Source of the DNA: Peribacillus folii
Lineage (GTDB): Bacteria > Bacillota > Bacilli > Bacillales > DSM-1321
DNA: 64,000 nucleotides
Direction: 5' to 3'
Assembly: GCF_030271255.1 (NCBI RefSeq)
Contig: NZ_JASJOM010000001.1
Span: forward strand, 475,133-539,132
The notes under the pieces were generated by a model. It was not told where the DNA came from, did no database searches, and saw nothing but the letters and a program-made list of their open reading frames with translations. Both the position numbers and the translations under genes were made by a program. This document shows positions 1-8,984 of the stretch, one piece after another (the stretch's first letter is position 1; each line of letters begins with the position of its first letter).

Positions 1-2
1 TA

Positions 3-77
3 GATCGAGTAGCGATAACCTTCAATAAAAGGGATTATATCCTTTTAAACAAAAAATTAGAAAAAGGAGAGGTGTAA
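3..77 (+). CDS. C-terminal end of an unknown protein (partial)
   Basis: An open frame enters from the left edge and ends at a TAA at 75-77. It encodes 24 residues with a mixed hydrophobic/charged composition, ending ILLNKKLEKGEV. The residues read like a real protein tail, whereas the other two forward frames are broken by stops. The gene runs rightward toward an 11-bp inverted repeat at 94-124 that could end its transcript. Too little is present to name a family. Confidence 0.45.
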   Translation, partial: DRVAITFNKRDYILLNKKLEKGEV

Positions 78-93
78 CTAATTATACTTAACA

Positions 94-124
94 GCAGGCT
101 GAGCCGAGCAAACGCTCAGCCTGC
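94..124 (+). terminator. Inverted repeat after the partial gene
   Basis: GCAGGCTGAGC and GCTCAGCCTGC form a perfect 11-bp stem with a 9-nt loop, 16 nt after the stop of the partial gene. No clear T-run follows, so it is a probable but not ideal terminator. Confidence 0.4.
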
Positions 125-167
125 CGCTGTTCTATAATCGTGATTGCCTTACATGGTTCGACCGTGC

Positions 168-196
168 AAAAAAGGCCGCCCGCATACGGGCGGCCC
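168..196 (-). terminator. Rho-independent terminator of the SNF2 helicase gene
   Basis: GGCCGCCCG and CGGGCGGCC pair around a CATA loop, and on the minus strand the stem is followed by six T. It sits immediately after the helicase stop codon. Confidence 0.85.
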
Positions 197-199
197 TTC

Positions 200-3100
200 T
201 TAGATCATCAAAATTTCCTTAATATCCTCTTCTGTAAGTACGGAGGATGACTTTCCACCAGGGTCGATGATTTCCTCAATCAGATGTCTCTTCTTCTCTT
301 GGAGCTCATTCATTTTTTCCTCGATGGTGCCCCGGGCCACGAGTTTAATGACCTGGACCACGTTTTTCTGCCCCATTCGGTGGGCACGGTCAGCCGCCTG
401 CTCTTCAACGGCTGGATTCCACCAAAGGTCATATAAAATGACCGTATCGGCACCCGTCAGATTGAGCCCCGTGCCTCCAGCTTTCAGTGAAATGAGGAAA
501 ATGTCCCGTTCTCCGGAGTTGAACCGATCACAGACATCCACTCGTTCCTTTGATGGTGTTTGCCCGTCCAAATAGAAATAATCATGTCCCTGCCCAGCTA
601 AATCCCTGCCGATTAGTTGAAGCATTTTGGTGAATTGCGAAAAAATCAGCACTCGCCTTCCGGAAAGCTGCGATTCCTTGATGATTTGCTGCAGCTGTTC
701 ATATTTGGCTGAGCTGCCTGTATACCCGTCGACAAATAAGGCGGGGTGACAGCAAATCTGCCGCAGCCTGGTCAGGCCAGCAAGGATCCTGATCCTGTTT
801 TTGCGGAAGGTATCCTTGTCGAGATGCTTAAGCGTGTCAGCTTTAAGCTTCGCCAGATAGGCACCGTATAGTTTCTTTTGCTCTGGCAGCAATTCCATCG
901 ATTCGAGCGACTCGATTTTTTCCGGCAGCTCGCCCAGTACATCCTCTTTCATTCTTCGCAGCAAAAACGGCTGGATCCTCCGGGAAATTTTCTTTCTTGA
1001 GAGGTTGCTATACTCCTTTAACCCCATGAACAGCTCTGGAAAAACGACATGGAATATGGACCAGAGCTCGTCAAGTGAATTCTCGATCGGCGTGCCCGTC
1101 AACGCGAAGCGATGTCCGGCCTCTATCCTCTTCACTGCCCGTGCCGTTTGGGTCACGGGGTTTTTGAATGCCTGAGCTTCATCAAAGAACACCGTATGAA
1201 ACGGCTGTTTTCCATACCATGAAATATCCCTTCGCAGCAGCGGATAAGAGGTGATCACTACATCCAGGTCCAGCGCCTTCCGCAATAGCTTCGTTCGCTC
1301 GATCTTGCTGCCATCGACGACGGCAGCCTGTAAATCAGGAGCGAACTTAGTGAATTCAGCCAGCCAATTGTAGGTTAAGGAGGAGGGGCATACAATGAGG
1401 GCCGGGAGCTTTCCCTTACGAATATCGGGCAGCTCCGAGACGATGAACGCAATGCTTTGCAGGGTTTTCCCGAGTCCCATATCATCTGCAAGAATTCCTC
1501 CGAATCCATATCTGGCAAGGGATTTCATCCATTTGTAGCCGTGTTTTTGATACTCGCGCAATATATGCTCCAGGCTCTTTGGCACGGCGAATTCCAATCC
1601 ACTCGGATTGTTGATGCTTTCCAGGAAATTACGGAATGATTCCTCGACCGTGAATGTATCGCTGCCGTTCACGTAATCCATGAGCTGAAGCCCTTTTATA
1701 ATTGGCATGTTTAAACTGCTTTCAAGGTCTTGATCCTGATTCGGAAGTGCCTTCAGAAAACGTTGGATTTCCTCGAATTCCCTCGTTTCAAGGGAAAGCA
1801 GCGATCCATTCCTTAAACGGTAATACTTCCGCTTTTCTTCAAGCGCTGCCAAAACCTCCCGTATTTGCTTATCGGGGATCGCGTCCATTTCAAATTTGAA
1901 TTCCAGCCAATCCGTCCGTTCCTTCTTGATTTTCACCCTGATGCGCGGTGCCGAATTCCCCCGGGAAATCCGATTTCTTATCGCTGTCGTGGCATAGATT
2001 TGGACAACCTTTTGGAGTTTCGGGACAATATGGTACAAAAACTCATATTCCAATGCTTCATTTTGAAGGTAATAACCACCGTCCGTTTTGGCGAAACGGC
2101 CCTCCTCCATAAGCGTCAGTATCTCCGCCTCCTGTTTCACATCTCTGATGAGCATAGAAGGTATTTTCGTTTCATCCAAAGGGTTGATCACATTATTTTC
2201 ATAGTGGAATTCCAATCCGGCAAGCAGCCTGTTCTTCACTCGATCCAAGTATAGCTTTGCCACAAGCGGGGCCGTCAAAAAACGCTCACTGATGGACCTT
2301 GCAATCTGGACTTCACCGAGCTTTTTCAAGCCCGGCACGACCTTGTCGAGGAATAATTCCAGTTGATCCGGGTGGATGGGGATCCGATCCGTGCCTGAAT
2401 CTTCAACCATTCGCTTCAGGTCAGCAAGGCGTTGGCAATCCTCCGGTTCAAGCCGGACCAGGCTGCCATCGAATAAAACCGTCTTATATGCATTCATGAC
2501 GATCATCTCACTGAGTCCTTTCATATCCAGTTGAAATCCTTCACCCTCGCTTTCGTTAAAAGTAAAATGCAAAGGAAGCGATTTCCCTGAAAATAGCAAG
2601 TCATGAAACGTATGCCCCCCATATGCCAGTTTCACCAACGGCGCACTGACAAGGAGCGGAATGAGCCTGGCAAAGGAAGATGGAGGCAGCAGCAATGAGC
2701 GATTGTCCATTTTGTATTCTGATTGATCCGCTAGGGCGTCCATATGGATTTTTTCATCCGATATCACGGTAATGAGCTGCTGCAGCACTGCATCCGTTTC
2801 GCGCTGAAAGCAATGAAGCCCAGGGTCATACGTCAATGACGGAGACAGAAGGACAGGTTCACCCTCTTGTAATCGCTTCAGGAATTCCCGGATATCGGCA
2901 ACATGAAGCTTGCTTATTTCCAGCTCCAATCCTAGCATGTATTCCCTGTTGCCCATCGATATTGGCTTCAGCGTAAACCCGGCTTCAAGCATTTTCCGGT
3001 TTTCGAAGTGTAGCTGATGCCCGCTTTTCCTTGCAGGCTGATGATCGAAAAGCGTCAGCAATCCCTCGGACAGCTTATGATCGTCTGCTTCCATCCCTTT

Positions 3101-3397
3101 GAGGACTGTTCCATGGCGCTGATGTTCGTAAACTGACAGCAGGACAGCTGCAATATGCTGGCAATCCTTTTGGAAGGAAGCGAGCGTAGGGCAGGTGCAT
3201 TCCGCTTTAATGCTGCCGGCAGCATCCGCTGCAATCGAAACATGAAAAATTTCCTTACCATCGACAATCGCTTCACAGCCATCACGGCGATAGCTGGTAA
3301 ATGTCACTTTATTCGTACGCTGGAAGGCTTCTCCTCTTTTGAAGGAGACTGTCCCGCACATATCTTTTATCATTTTTTGATTCAATTTGATATCCAA
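200..3397 (-). CDS. SWIM zinc-finger SNF2-family helicase
   Basis: A 1065-residue SNF2/Rad54-type ATP-dependent DNA translocase. The N-terminus carries a SWIM zinc finger (CxC near residue 68, CxH near 81). The long middle resembles the bacterial SNF2-associated region. The C-terminal motor has Walker A (DDMGLGKT, near 638), a DEAQ Walker B (near 740), the ALTGTPIENS motif, and the helicase C-lobe with AGGTGLNL and an arginine-finger segment (DRAHRMGQ). The length fits the SWIM-SNF2 helicases of Bacillus. It stands alone with its own terminator. The family remodels or translocates on nucleic acid; the specific role is unknown. Confidence 0.93.
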   Translation of the reverse strand: MDIKLNQKMIKDMCGTVSFKRGEAFQRTNKVTFTSYRRDGCEAIVDGKEIFHVSIAADAAGSIKAECTCPTLASFQKDCQHIAAVLLSVYEHQRHGTVLKGMEADDHKLSEGLLTLFDHQPARKSGHQLHFENRKMLEAGFTLKPISMGNREYMLGLELEISKLHVADIREFLKRLQEGEPVLLSPSLTYDPGLHCFQRETDAVLQQLITVISDEKIHMDALADQSEYKMDNRSLLLPPSSFARLIPLLVSAPLVKLAYGGHTFHDLLFSGKSLPLHFTFNESEGEGFQLDMKGLSEMIVMNAYKTVLFDGSLVRLEPEDCQRLADLKRMVEDSGTDRIPIHPDQLELFLDKVVPGLKKLGEVQIARSISERFLTAPLVAKLYLDRVKNRLLAGLEFHYENNVINPLDETKIPSMLIRDVKQEAEILTLMEEGRFAKTDGGYYLQNEALEYEFLYHIVPKLQKVVQIYATTAIRNRISRGNSAPRIRVKIKKERTDWLEFKFEMDAIPDKQIREVLAALEEKRKYYRLRNGSLLSLETREFEEIQRFLKALPNQDQDLESSLNMPIIKGLQLMDYVNGSDTFTVEESFRNFLESINNPSGLEFAVPKSLEHILREYQKHGYKWMKSLARYGFGGILADDMGLGKTLQSIAFIVSELPDIRKGKLPALIVCPSSLTYNWLAEFTKFAPDLQAAVVDGSKIERTKLLRKALDLDVVITSYPLLRRDISWYGKQPFHTVFFDEAQAFKNPVTQTARAVKRIEAGHRFALTGTPIENSLDELWSIFHVVFPELFMGLKEYSNLSRKKISRRIQPFLLRRMKEDVLGELPEKIESLESMELLPEQKKLYGAYLAKLKADTLKHLDKDTFRKNRIRILAGLTRLRQICCHPALFVDGYTGSSAKYEQLQQIIKESQLSGRRVLIFSQFTKMLQLIGRDLAGQGHDYFYLDGQTPSKERVDVCDRFNSGERDIFLISLKAGGTGLNLTGADTVILYDLWWNPAVEEQAADRAHRMGQKNVVQVIKLVARGTIEEKMNELQEKKRHLIEEIIDPGGKSSSVLTEEDIKEILMI

Positions 3398-3507
3398 CTA
3401 ATAGACCTCCCTGCTGAGGTTTTTTATGACGGAAAAAAACAAGCCCATTTGATCATCATACTATGAAAATGATGAACGAGGTGGGAAAAAGGCAAAAAGA
3501 CAAACCC

Positions 3508-3573
3508 TCATTCAAACCAAGATTTGAATTCGAGTTCATCTATCATGCAATAATAGGCTTTGAACGCATTCAT
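3508..3573 (-). CDS. Possible 21-residue peptide translationally coupled to the germination D subunit
   Basis: An ATG overlaps the TGA stop of the preceding small membrane protein gene (ATGA), and AAAGGA lies 5 nt before that ATG. The frame runs 21 codons to TGA and encodes an acidic, aromatic peptide beginning MNAFKAYYCM. The overlap and the Shine-Dalgarno spacing are what a coupled gene shows, but at this length chance is not excluded and I recognise no family. Confidence 0.3.
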   Translation of the reverse strand: MNAFKAYYCMIDELEFKSWFE

Positions 3574-3803
3574 TGCTGTCCTTTCGATTTGTTATCCTTA
3601 TCTTTTTTGCGATAAATGAAGCTGAAAAATAAGATGATAAGCAGGAACATGAACAGAATCAGTTCCGCACGATCCTTCACCAAAAATGGGTTGAAGGCAT
3701 GCTTGATGGAATTATCCAAATCGAATCCTAACAGAATATCCATGCCCAACGAAAAAAGCACTAAGGGGACCAGCAACAATATCGTAATACCAAAGAACTT
3801 CAT
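3570..3803 (-). CDS. gerKD: Spore germination receptor D-subunit-like small membrane protein
   Basis: A 77-residue protein with two hydrophobic membrane spans (about residues 3-25 and 46-64) and a short basic, hydrophilic tail. It is the last gene of the germinant receptor operon and overlaps the B-subunit gene by 4 nt (ATGA). Two-span proteins of about 75 residues encoded in or beside gerA-type operons are known as D subunits and modulate receptor function in Bacillus spores. The assignment rests on size, topology and position; sequence identity to GerKD was not tested. Confidence 0.72.
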   Translation of the reverse strand: MKFFGITILLLVPLVLFSLGMDILLGFDLDNSIKHAFNPFLVKDRAELILFMFLLIILFFSFIYRKKDKDNKSKGQQ

Positions 3804-4942
3804 TTATCAACTCCACCTTTTAGGTCCGTATTATGGCGCTGGTGCTTGCTTGTTTTTTTCCGGTTTTTGAAAAAAGCGATGATCAGGAGCAGCAGCGGAA
3901 TGATCACCTGGAAAGGGAGATGGATGAACATCGGCACGGCTCCCAGACCTTCATGGATATGTTCGGAATAGCTGCTTGCTATCACGATCGATACTAGCAA
4001 TATGACGATGCCGACCGGATAGGCCAGCCGCGATGATTGTTTCACATTGAATACATTGGCCGTTCCCATTACTGCCACATAGGTGAAAACGGTAATTTTG
4101 ATGAAGCCGCCAATCATCAGCTTCAACAGAAAATACACATCGAGCCGTTCCAAAAATCCAGCTACCTCGATGGATTGAATCAGGGTCAGCAGCGGATATT
4201 GGGAGCGTAACGTAAGATCGACTCCAAGCACCGCAATATTCATGGCCATTGTGAAAGAAAGGAATATGCCGCTTGTTGCCAAGCCGGCAATAGCGATTTT
4301 CTTCAGTCGCTGAGGCTCGTTCAAATAAGGAAAAATCATTAAAAAGACAATGAGTTCCCCAAACGGAAAGAAAATCGTTTTGGTGAAGGCCATCTTCCCC
4401 ATCTCGACAGCATTTATTTCAAGCACGGGTTTAAGATTGTTCATGTGGATCATGCCCGAAACGATTATCAGAAGGATGAAGGTCATGAATAGCACATTTT
4501 CCAGGACGAAGAATAGTTCCCCCGTCCTTGCCAGTACCTCCACTCCTTTTCGGACGGTATAGATCACAACTAACATGAAGGCTGCGTTGGCGAAAAACAA
4601 TGGAACGTGCGGATAGGCAAAGGTAAGCAGGGTCTCTCCGAAGTCCCTCAATACTCTTGCCGCAAGATACATGAAATAAAGGATATAAAGAAAAGCCACG
4701 ATCTTTCCGAAAAAATTGCCCAATATGCTTCTTATAAATTCAGTCAAGATCTGATTTGGGTAGTAGCGAAATAGACCATAATAAACGAAAAACAGTAAAA
4801 TGCCGCCGATCGTCGCAATGAGAATGACCAGCCAGGCACCTTGTTTGGCTTCACCTGCAAGAGGAACCAAAAGTGCACTTCCCATTTCAAACAAGAAAAT
4901 AAGGACGAACAGCTGGTAGCCGCTGATTTTTGCCTTTTCCAT
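3800..4942 (-). CDS. gerKB: Germinant receptor B subunit (GerAB/GerKB family)
   Basis: A 380-residue polytopic inner-membrane protein of the spore germination branch of the APC amino-acid transporter superfamily. The start has the family's KISGYQLFVLIFLFEMGS-type opening, and roughly ten hydrophobic spans follow. In dormant spores the B subunit binds the small-molecule germinant within a complex with the A and C subunits. It lies 21 nt after the C-subunit gene and overlaps the D-like gene. The A-C-B order is that of gerK rather than gerA of B. subtilis. Confidence 0.92.
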   Translation of the reverse strand: MEKAKISGYQLFVLIFLFEMGSALLVPLAGEAKQGAWLVILIATIGGILLFFVYYGLFRYYPNQILTEFIRSILGNFFGKIVAFLYILYFMYLAARVLRDFGETLLTFAYPHVPLFFANAAFMLVVIYTVRKGVEVLARTGELFFVLENVLFMTFILLIIVSGMIHMNNLKPVLEINAVEMGKMAFTKTIFFPFGELIVFLMIFPYLNEPQRLKKIAIAGLATSGIFLSFTMAMNIAVLGVDLTLRSQYPLLTLIQSIEVAGFLERLDVYFLLKLMIGGFIKITVFTYVAVMGTANVFNVKQSSRLAYPVGIVILLVSIVIASSYSEHIHEGLGAVPMFIHLPFQVIIPLLLLIIAFFKNRKKTSKHQRHNTDLKGGVDK

Positions 4943-4963
4943 GTGGGTGCCACTTCCTTTCCA

Positions 4964-6187
4964 TTATTGGTCGCCCTTTTTGATATCCGAAAGAAACGGC
5001 TTGTTCCGTAATCCAGACCGACGAATAAATGTCTCGACCTTAACCTCTGTTTCCAGCTTAGGAAAAGTCACATCATCCCAATCCTTTTCATGCTTCTTCC
5101 AGTATTCCGGATGGGATTCATGAATCAATTCCCCAAATCCGAATACGTCGGATTTATTGTTTTGGGCGATTGCAATCGCTTCCTCCATTTCCTTCTTTAA
5201 ATTTTTTGCCAGCTCCTTTTCGATGTCTATTAGTTCGTGCGGACTCGCAAGATCAAGCGGAACATTCACTTCCCGGATATCTCCTTCTGCACGGACCGTA
5301 ATATACATCTTAGGTTTGCCGTTTTTCATTCTTGGCTTGATATTGGTTTTTTGGCGCAGCACCTGATAGGTGACTGCGCCTTTTTTGCCGCCCCAATCGA
5401 TGGTCACATTCGTATTCACGATCCTGTCCAGCACCCACATCGTTCCGACTGCCTGTTTGCCATCCAGCCAATCGATCAATTTGCCATCCTTAAAAACACC
5501 TATCCCGACAGCATTCGGATTAGCAGCAATACTGGAGGATTGGGTATTCTCCATCTTATTCTCTTTACCGGTATCCCCCCTCACTGTAAAGCCGCTGATC
5601 AACGGCTCTTTACCGGAGCTGACAAGATTCTTGATCACCTCTTGCAAATTGATGCTAATGCTTCCGCCCTGTTGCTTTTCGGTCGACTCGATCGTTTTGA
5701 TGACTTTTTCAGCCGATACCTTATCGATTGCCGTCAGCGTTTCGACGAGATCCTTCGCTTTTACGCCACGGGCGATGACGAGCCTCGTGGTGGCCCGAAA
5801 TTCCGGGGAGCGCTCGAAGGCATCCAATATCGAATTGATCCCTATATCCTTTGCAACATCCTCACCTATGACGACAAGGTTAGCATGGGCAAAATACATG
5901 TCACGCGATATTTTGGCTGAAGCGATACTGTCCAATTGAAGCACATTATCCCCAGTGGCCCTATAGATGGATATCGGGGGGTTGGTTCCCCCTCCTCCCT
6001 GGAGTGACCCCGCCACATTGACCGGATTAATGATCTGAAACGTCCCCACTAGCTTTCCGTCTTTATTTTTATCGATTCCGACGGCAGAGACGATCGACAT
6101 CTCGTTCAATTCGGTTTTATCCCAACAGCCAGTGGTGAATGTGGTTCCGATTAACATCAAGAGCAGAACGAGTTTTTTATGATTCAT
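4964..6187 (-). CDS. gerKC: Germinant receptor C subunit, lipoprotein (GerAC/GerKC family)
   Basis: About 407 residues. The N-terminus is a lipoprotein signal (MNHKKLVLLLMLIG, then lipobox TTGC), so the mature protein is anchored to the outer face of the spore inner membrane by a diacylated Cys. WDKTELNEMSIVSAVGID follows, which is typical of GerAC proteins. ATG at 6187 is preferred to an upstream GTG at 6196 because AAAGGTG sits 6 nt before it. The reading frame overlaps the end of the A-subunit gene, implying coupled translation of the receptor. Confidence 0.92.
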   Translation of the reverse strand: MNHKKLVLLLMLIGTTFTTGCWDKTELNEMSIVSAVGIDKNKDGKLVGTFQIINPVNVAGSLQGGGGTNPPISIYRATGDNVLQLDSIASAKISRDMYFAHANLVVIGEDVAKDIGINSILDAFERSPEFRATTRLVIARGVKAKDLVETLTAIDKVSAEKVIKTIESTEKQQGGSISINLQEVIKNLVSSGKEPLISGFTVRGDTGKENKMENTQSSSIAANPNAVGIGVFKDGKLIDWLDGKQAVGTMWVLDRIVNTNVTIDWGGKKGAVTYQVLRQKTNIKPRMKNGKPKMYITVRAEGDIREVNVPLDLASPHELIDIEKELAKNLKKEMEEAIAIAQNNKSDVFGFGELIHESHPEYWKKHEKDWDDVTFPKLETEVKVETFIRRSGLRNKPFLSDIKKGDQ

Positions 6188-7808
6188 TTCCATCACCTTT
6201 TCTCCCGTCAGATGTTTTCATTCCACGCGACTCGGGAGGCAGCGGTCTTTGATTTTCGCCTTCCCGTTTCAAGTTGCCTTTGGAGCTTATGAGCTTGGGC
6301 CTTTCCTTGAACGCCCACATCGGCCTTCTGAAGAAGGTATCACCCAATCCTTGCGGGTTCAATGGTGCAAGCGGTGACATATACGGGACACCGAATGAAC
6401 GCAGGCTGCATAAGTGGACCACAAGGACGATAAAAGCTAAGATCATGCCATAGAATCCGATAACGCCGGCACAAATGATAAAAGCAAAACGCACCAACCG
6501 GGCAGAAATCGCTATGGAATAAGAAGGGGTTGCAAAGCTGGCAATCGCCGTGATCGAGACGATGATGACCATGGCCGGAGATACGATCCCGGCCTGTACG
6601 GCTGCCTGCCCGATGACCAGGGCACCGACGATCGACATGGTCCCGCCGACGGCCTTTGGCATCCGGAGGCTCGCTTCCCTGAGGATTTCAAAGGTGATCT
6701 CCATGAGAAGGGCTTCAATCACGGCGGGCAATGGCACCGTTTCCCTTTGCGCCGCAACGATGACGAGCAATTTCGTCGGAATCATTTCCTGATGGAATGT
6801 CGTGGCTGCCACATAGAGGGCCGGTCCCACGATTGAAATGATAAAGACGATGATCCGTAAAAAACGTGTGGCTGATGCAATATCGAAGCGATTATAGTAA
6901 TCTTCGACAGATTGGAAAAATTGTACGAATAGGGCAGGCGCAAGAAGGACGAATGGGGTCCCGTTAACGAATACGGCGATTCTTCCTTCCAGCAGGTTCC
7001 CCGCGACCATATCCGGCCTTTCGGTGTGATTCATGGTGGGAAAGGGGGTCATGACCTGATCTTCTATCAATTGTTCAATATAACCCGATTCAAGAATGCT
7101 ATCGATGTTGATGCGCTGTAAGCGCTTCTTGATCTCTTCGATGATTTCTTTTTTGGCGATACCATTTATGTACATGATCGAAACATCCGTTTTGGTCACC
7201 GTGCCAATTTTCATCGATTCGATCCATAAATCAGGCGTGTTGATGATGCGGCGGAGCATGGCGATATTCGTTTCAATCGATTCGGTAAAGCCCTCCCGCG
7301 ATCCCCTGACGGTCAAATGGGTGCTTGGCTCTTGGATGGAGCGCCGATCTCCCCCTTTCGTACTGGCAACTAGCGCTTTGTTTATTCCATCAACGAATAT
7401 GATGCTATCTCCCGATAACAGCATCAAAAATAGTTTTTCCCAGTCATTGACGGTCTCTACACCACCGAGTGAAACGACATCCTCGGAGATGATATCCAAT
7501 GCCTTTTGCGGAAGGATTTTCTCTGACAGATGGGGATTCTTCATCATTGATTCGATTAAGAAATCCGTAACGCTAGGATTATCGATGAGACCTTGGACAT
7601 ACACAATGGTGGTATTTATTTCAGGATTTTGACTGATTTTCACCGTTCTGAAGATGATATCAGGACTGTTACCCGTTTTCCGCTTTACGATTTCCATATT
7701 GTCAGAAAGCGAGCTTTCAATATAATCTGTTGTTTTCGACTGCTTTTCCTCTTCCTTTTTCCGATCTTGCTGCTTTCCTTGTCTTTTTTGTTTGAAAAAA
7801 GAAACCAT
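6177..7808 (-). CDS. gerKA: Germinant receptor A subunit (GerAA/GerKA family)
   Basis: About 543 residues: a long hydrophilic, Lys/Glu/Gln-rich N-terminal region, the cytosolic GerA domain, then several membrane spans from about residue 290 (the PALYVAATTFHQEMIP segment) to 470, and a polar tail. A-type subunits form the oligomeric channel part of the germinant receptor. ATG at 7808 (MVSFFK) has a GAGGGT Shine-Dalgarno at good spacing. The ATG at 7823 has its AAAGGA directly abutting, so the shorter form is preferred. First gene of the A-C-B-D operon; expression in the forespore (SigG) is expected from the family, but I could not locate a convincing SigG promoter. Confidence 0.92.
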   Translation of the reverse strand: MVSFFKQKRQGKQQDRKKEEEKQSKTTDYIESSLSDNMEIVKRKTGNSPDIIFRTVKISQNPEINTTIVYVQGLIDNPSVTDFLIESMMKNPHLSEKILPQKALDIISEDVVSLGGVETVNDWEKLFLMLLSGDSIIFVDGINKALVASTKGGDRRSIQEPSTHLTVRGSREGFTESIETNIAMLRRIINTPDLWIESMKIGTVTKTDVSIMYINGIAKKEIIEEIKKRLQRINIDSILESGYIEQLIEDQVMTPFPTMNHTERPDMVAGNLLEGRIAVFVNGTPFVLLAPALFVQFFQSVEDYYNRFDIASATRFLRIIVFIISIVGPALYVAATTFHQEMIPTKLLVIVAAQRETVPLPAVIEALLMEITFEILREASLRMPKAVGGTMSIVGALVIGQAAVQAGIVSPAMVIIVSITAIASFATPSYSIAISARLVRFAFIICAGVIGFYGMILAFIVLVVHLCSLRSFGVPYMSPLAPLNPQGLGDTFFRRPMWAFKERPKLISSKGNLKREGENQRPLPPESRGMKTSDGRKGDGNES

Positions 7809-7850
7809 CGCACCGACCCTCATTCCTTTTTCGTTTCACTCATTTTGTCC

Positions 7851-7866
7851 AAAGGGTATACCCTTT
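7851..7866. promoter_or_regulatory. Perfect 16-bp palindrome upstream of the gerK-like operon
   Basis: AAAGGGTATACCCTTT is fully self-complementary. It lies 43 bp before the preferred gerKA start, where an operator or promoter element would sit. No binding protein is recognised. Confidence 0.4.
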
Positions 7867-8195
7867 ATTCTGTGTTCCTCCTTCTTCCTCAGCTCCTATC
7901 AATCAGATTGAATCGGTGAAAACGAGTCGGCATACTGGATGCCCTTTTAGAGAATTTGGCCCTGTGCGTGAGAACAAAGATGGAATCTCCATTTCCTTCA
8001 GACTAACATTTCGGTTGGTTAACAGAATTATATTGGCGTTTCATTGTAGAGTGGAATGAAACGTGTGCCTGCAGCGGAATGGAACGGTCGAGGTACAAAT
8101 CGTCAAGACTATAGGAAATGGATAGGAATTAGTTATACTCATGAGGAATGAAAAGGTGTGAAACGCGAAGTAAAAAGGATCGAGGACAGGGAATA
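7867..8195. other. Non-coding stretch with a decayed repeat remnant
   Basis: No convincing gene. At about 8050-8105 there is a segment (GGAATGGAACGGTCGAGGTACAAA) that closely matches the flank of the GC-rich repeat at 11730-11760 (GGAACGGACGGTTGAGGTACAAA), suggesting a truncated copy of the same dispersed element. Confidence 0.4.
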
Positions 8196-8232
8196 ATAAA
8201 AAATGCCGCCTGTAAAAAATACAGACAGCATC
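8196..8232 (-). terminator. Terminator of the PAP2-DedA operon
   Basis: On the minus strand ATGCTGTCTGTA pairs with TACAGGCGGCAT across a short T-rich loop and is followed by TTTTTTATT. It lies about 85 nt after the DedA stop. Confidence 0.7.
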
Positions 8233-8315
8233 CCCTTCAAGTTGCTAGTTTTTTTAAAAATGTCCTTTACGAAAGTCCTTCTAAATTGGTATATACAATC
8301 AACTATACGCTTGGA

Positions 8316-8930
8316 TCATTCCACATTGCCTTTGTTTCTTCTGAAAATCCAGACAACGAAAGAGATGACCAGCAATGCTAATATGGCATAAACGATGTTG
8401 GAGTAGATGTCCATATATCCCACGATATCTTCCCACGAAGCTCCTACTGCCGCCCCGATATTCACTAAAATGATGTTCCAAATCAACGTCCCTGATGTTG
8501 TATAGAGCAGGAACAGCCAAAAGTTCATATGTGACATGCCTGCTGGCAGCGAGATCAAGCTCCTGATCAACGGAACGAGCCTGCAGAAGAATACGGTCCA
8601 TGCACCGTACTTTTCAAACCAAGCATTCGCCTTATGGACGTCAGGTACCGTCAAGCGTAGAATATGCCCCCACCTTTCGACGAACCTTTCGATGATTTTC
8701 ACATCTAGAATGGAACCGATCCAATAAAGGATGACCGCTCCTGCCACTGACCCTAGGGTCGAAGCAATCACGACGCCAAGGATCGTCATATTCGCTGTCG
8801 TGGTCATGAAACCGCCAAACGTCAGAATGACCTCCGATGGGATCGGCGGGAAAATATTTTCCAATGCGATCAAGAGAAAGATGCCTATATAACCAAAATC
8901 ATTCATGAAATTCGTAATCCAGTTTTCCAT
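8316..8930 (-). CDS. DedA-family membrane protein
   Basis: A 204-residue integral membrane protein of the DedA (SNARE-associated/VTT) family. It shows the family signatures FENIFPPIPSE-like (LENIFPPIPSEVIL) near residue 23, a conserved Gly-rich segment, and FCRLVPLIRSLISLPAG near residue 115. DedA proteins include the undecaprenyl-phosphate flippases of Bacillus and Staphylococcus. It is preceded 54 nt upstream by a PAP2 phosphatase on the same strand and followed by one terminator, so the two are probably cotranscribed. Which paralogue it matches (YngC, YbfM or YkoX type) cannot be decided by eye. Confidence 0.9.
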   Translation of the reverse strand: MENWITNFMNDFGYIGIFLLIALENIFPPIPSEVILTFGGFMTTTANMTILGVVIASTLGSVAGAVILYWIGSILDVKIIERFVERWGHILRLTVPDVHKANAWFEKYGAWTVFFCRLVPLIRSLISLPAGMSHMNFWLFLLYTTSGTLIWNIILVNIGAAVGASWEDIVGYMDIYSNIVYAILALLVISFVVWIFRRNKGNVE

Positions 8931-8984
8931 TTCTAACGCCCCCTAACTTCCGCCATTTGCTTATCCAGCTATATTTTTTCTTAT

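Noticed and set aside
8148..8391. Two overlapping plus-strand frames near the DedA terminator.
   Set aside because: They run antisense into the DedA gene and over its terminator hairpin, with no protein-family signal.
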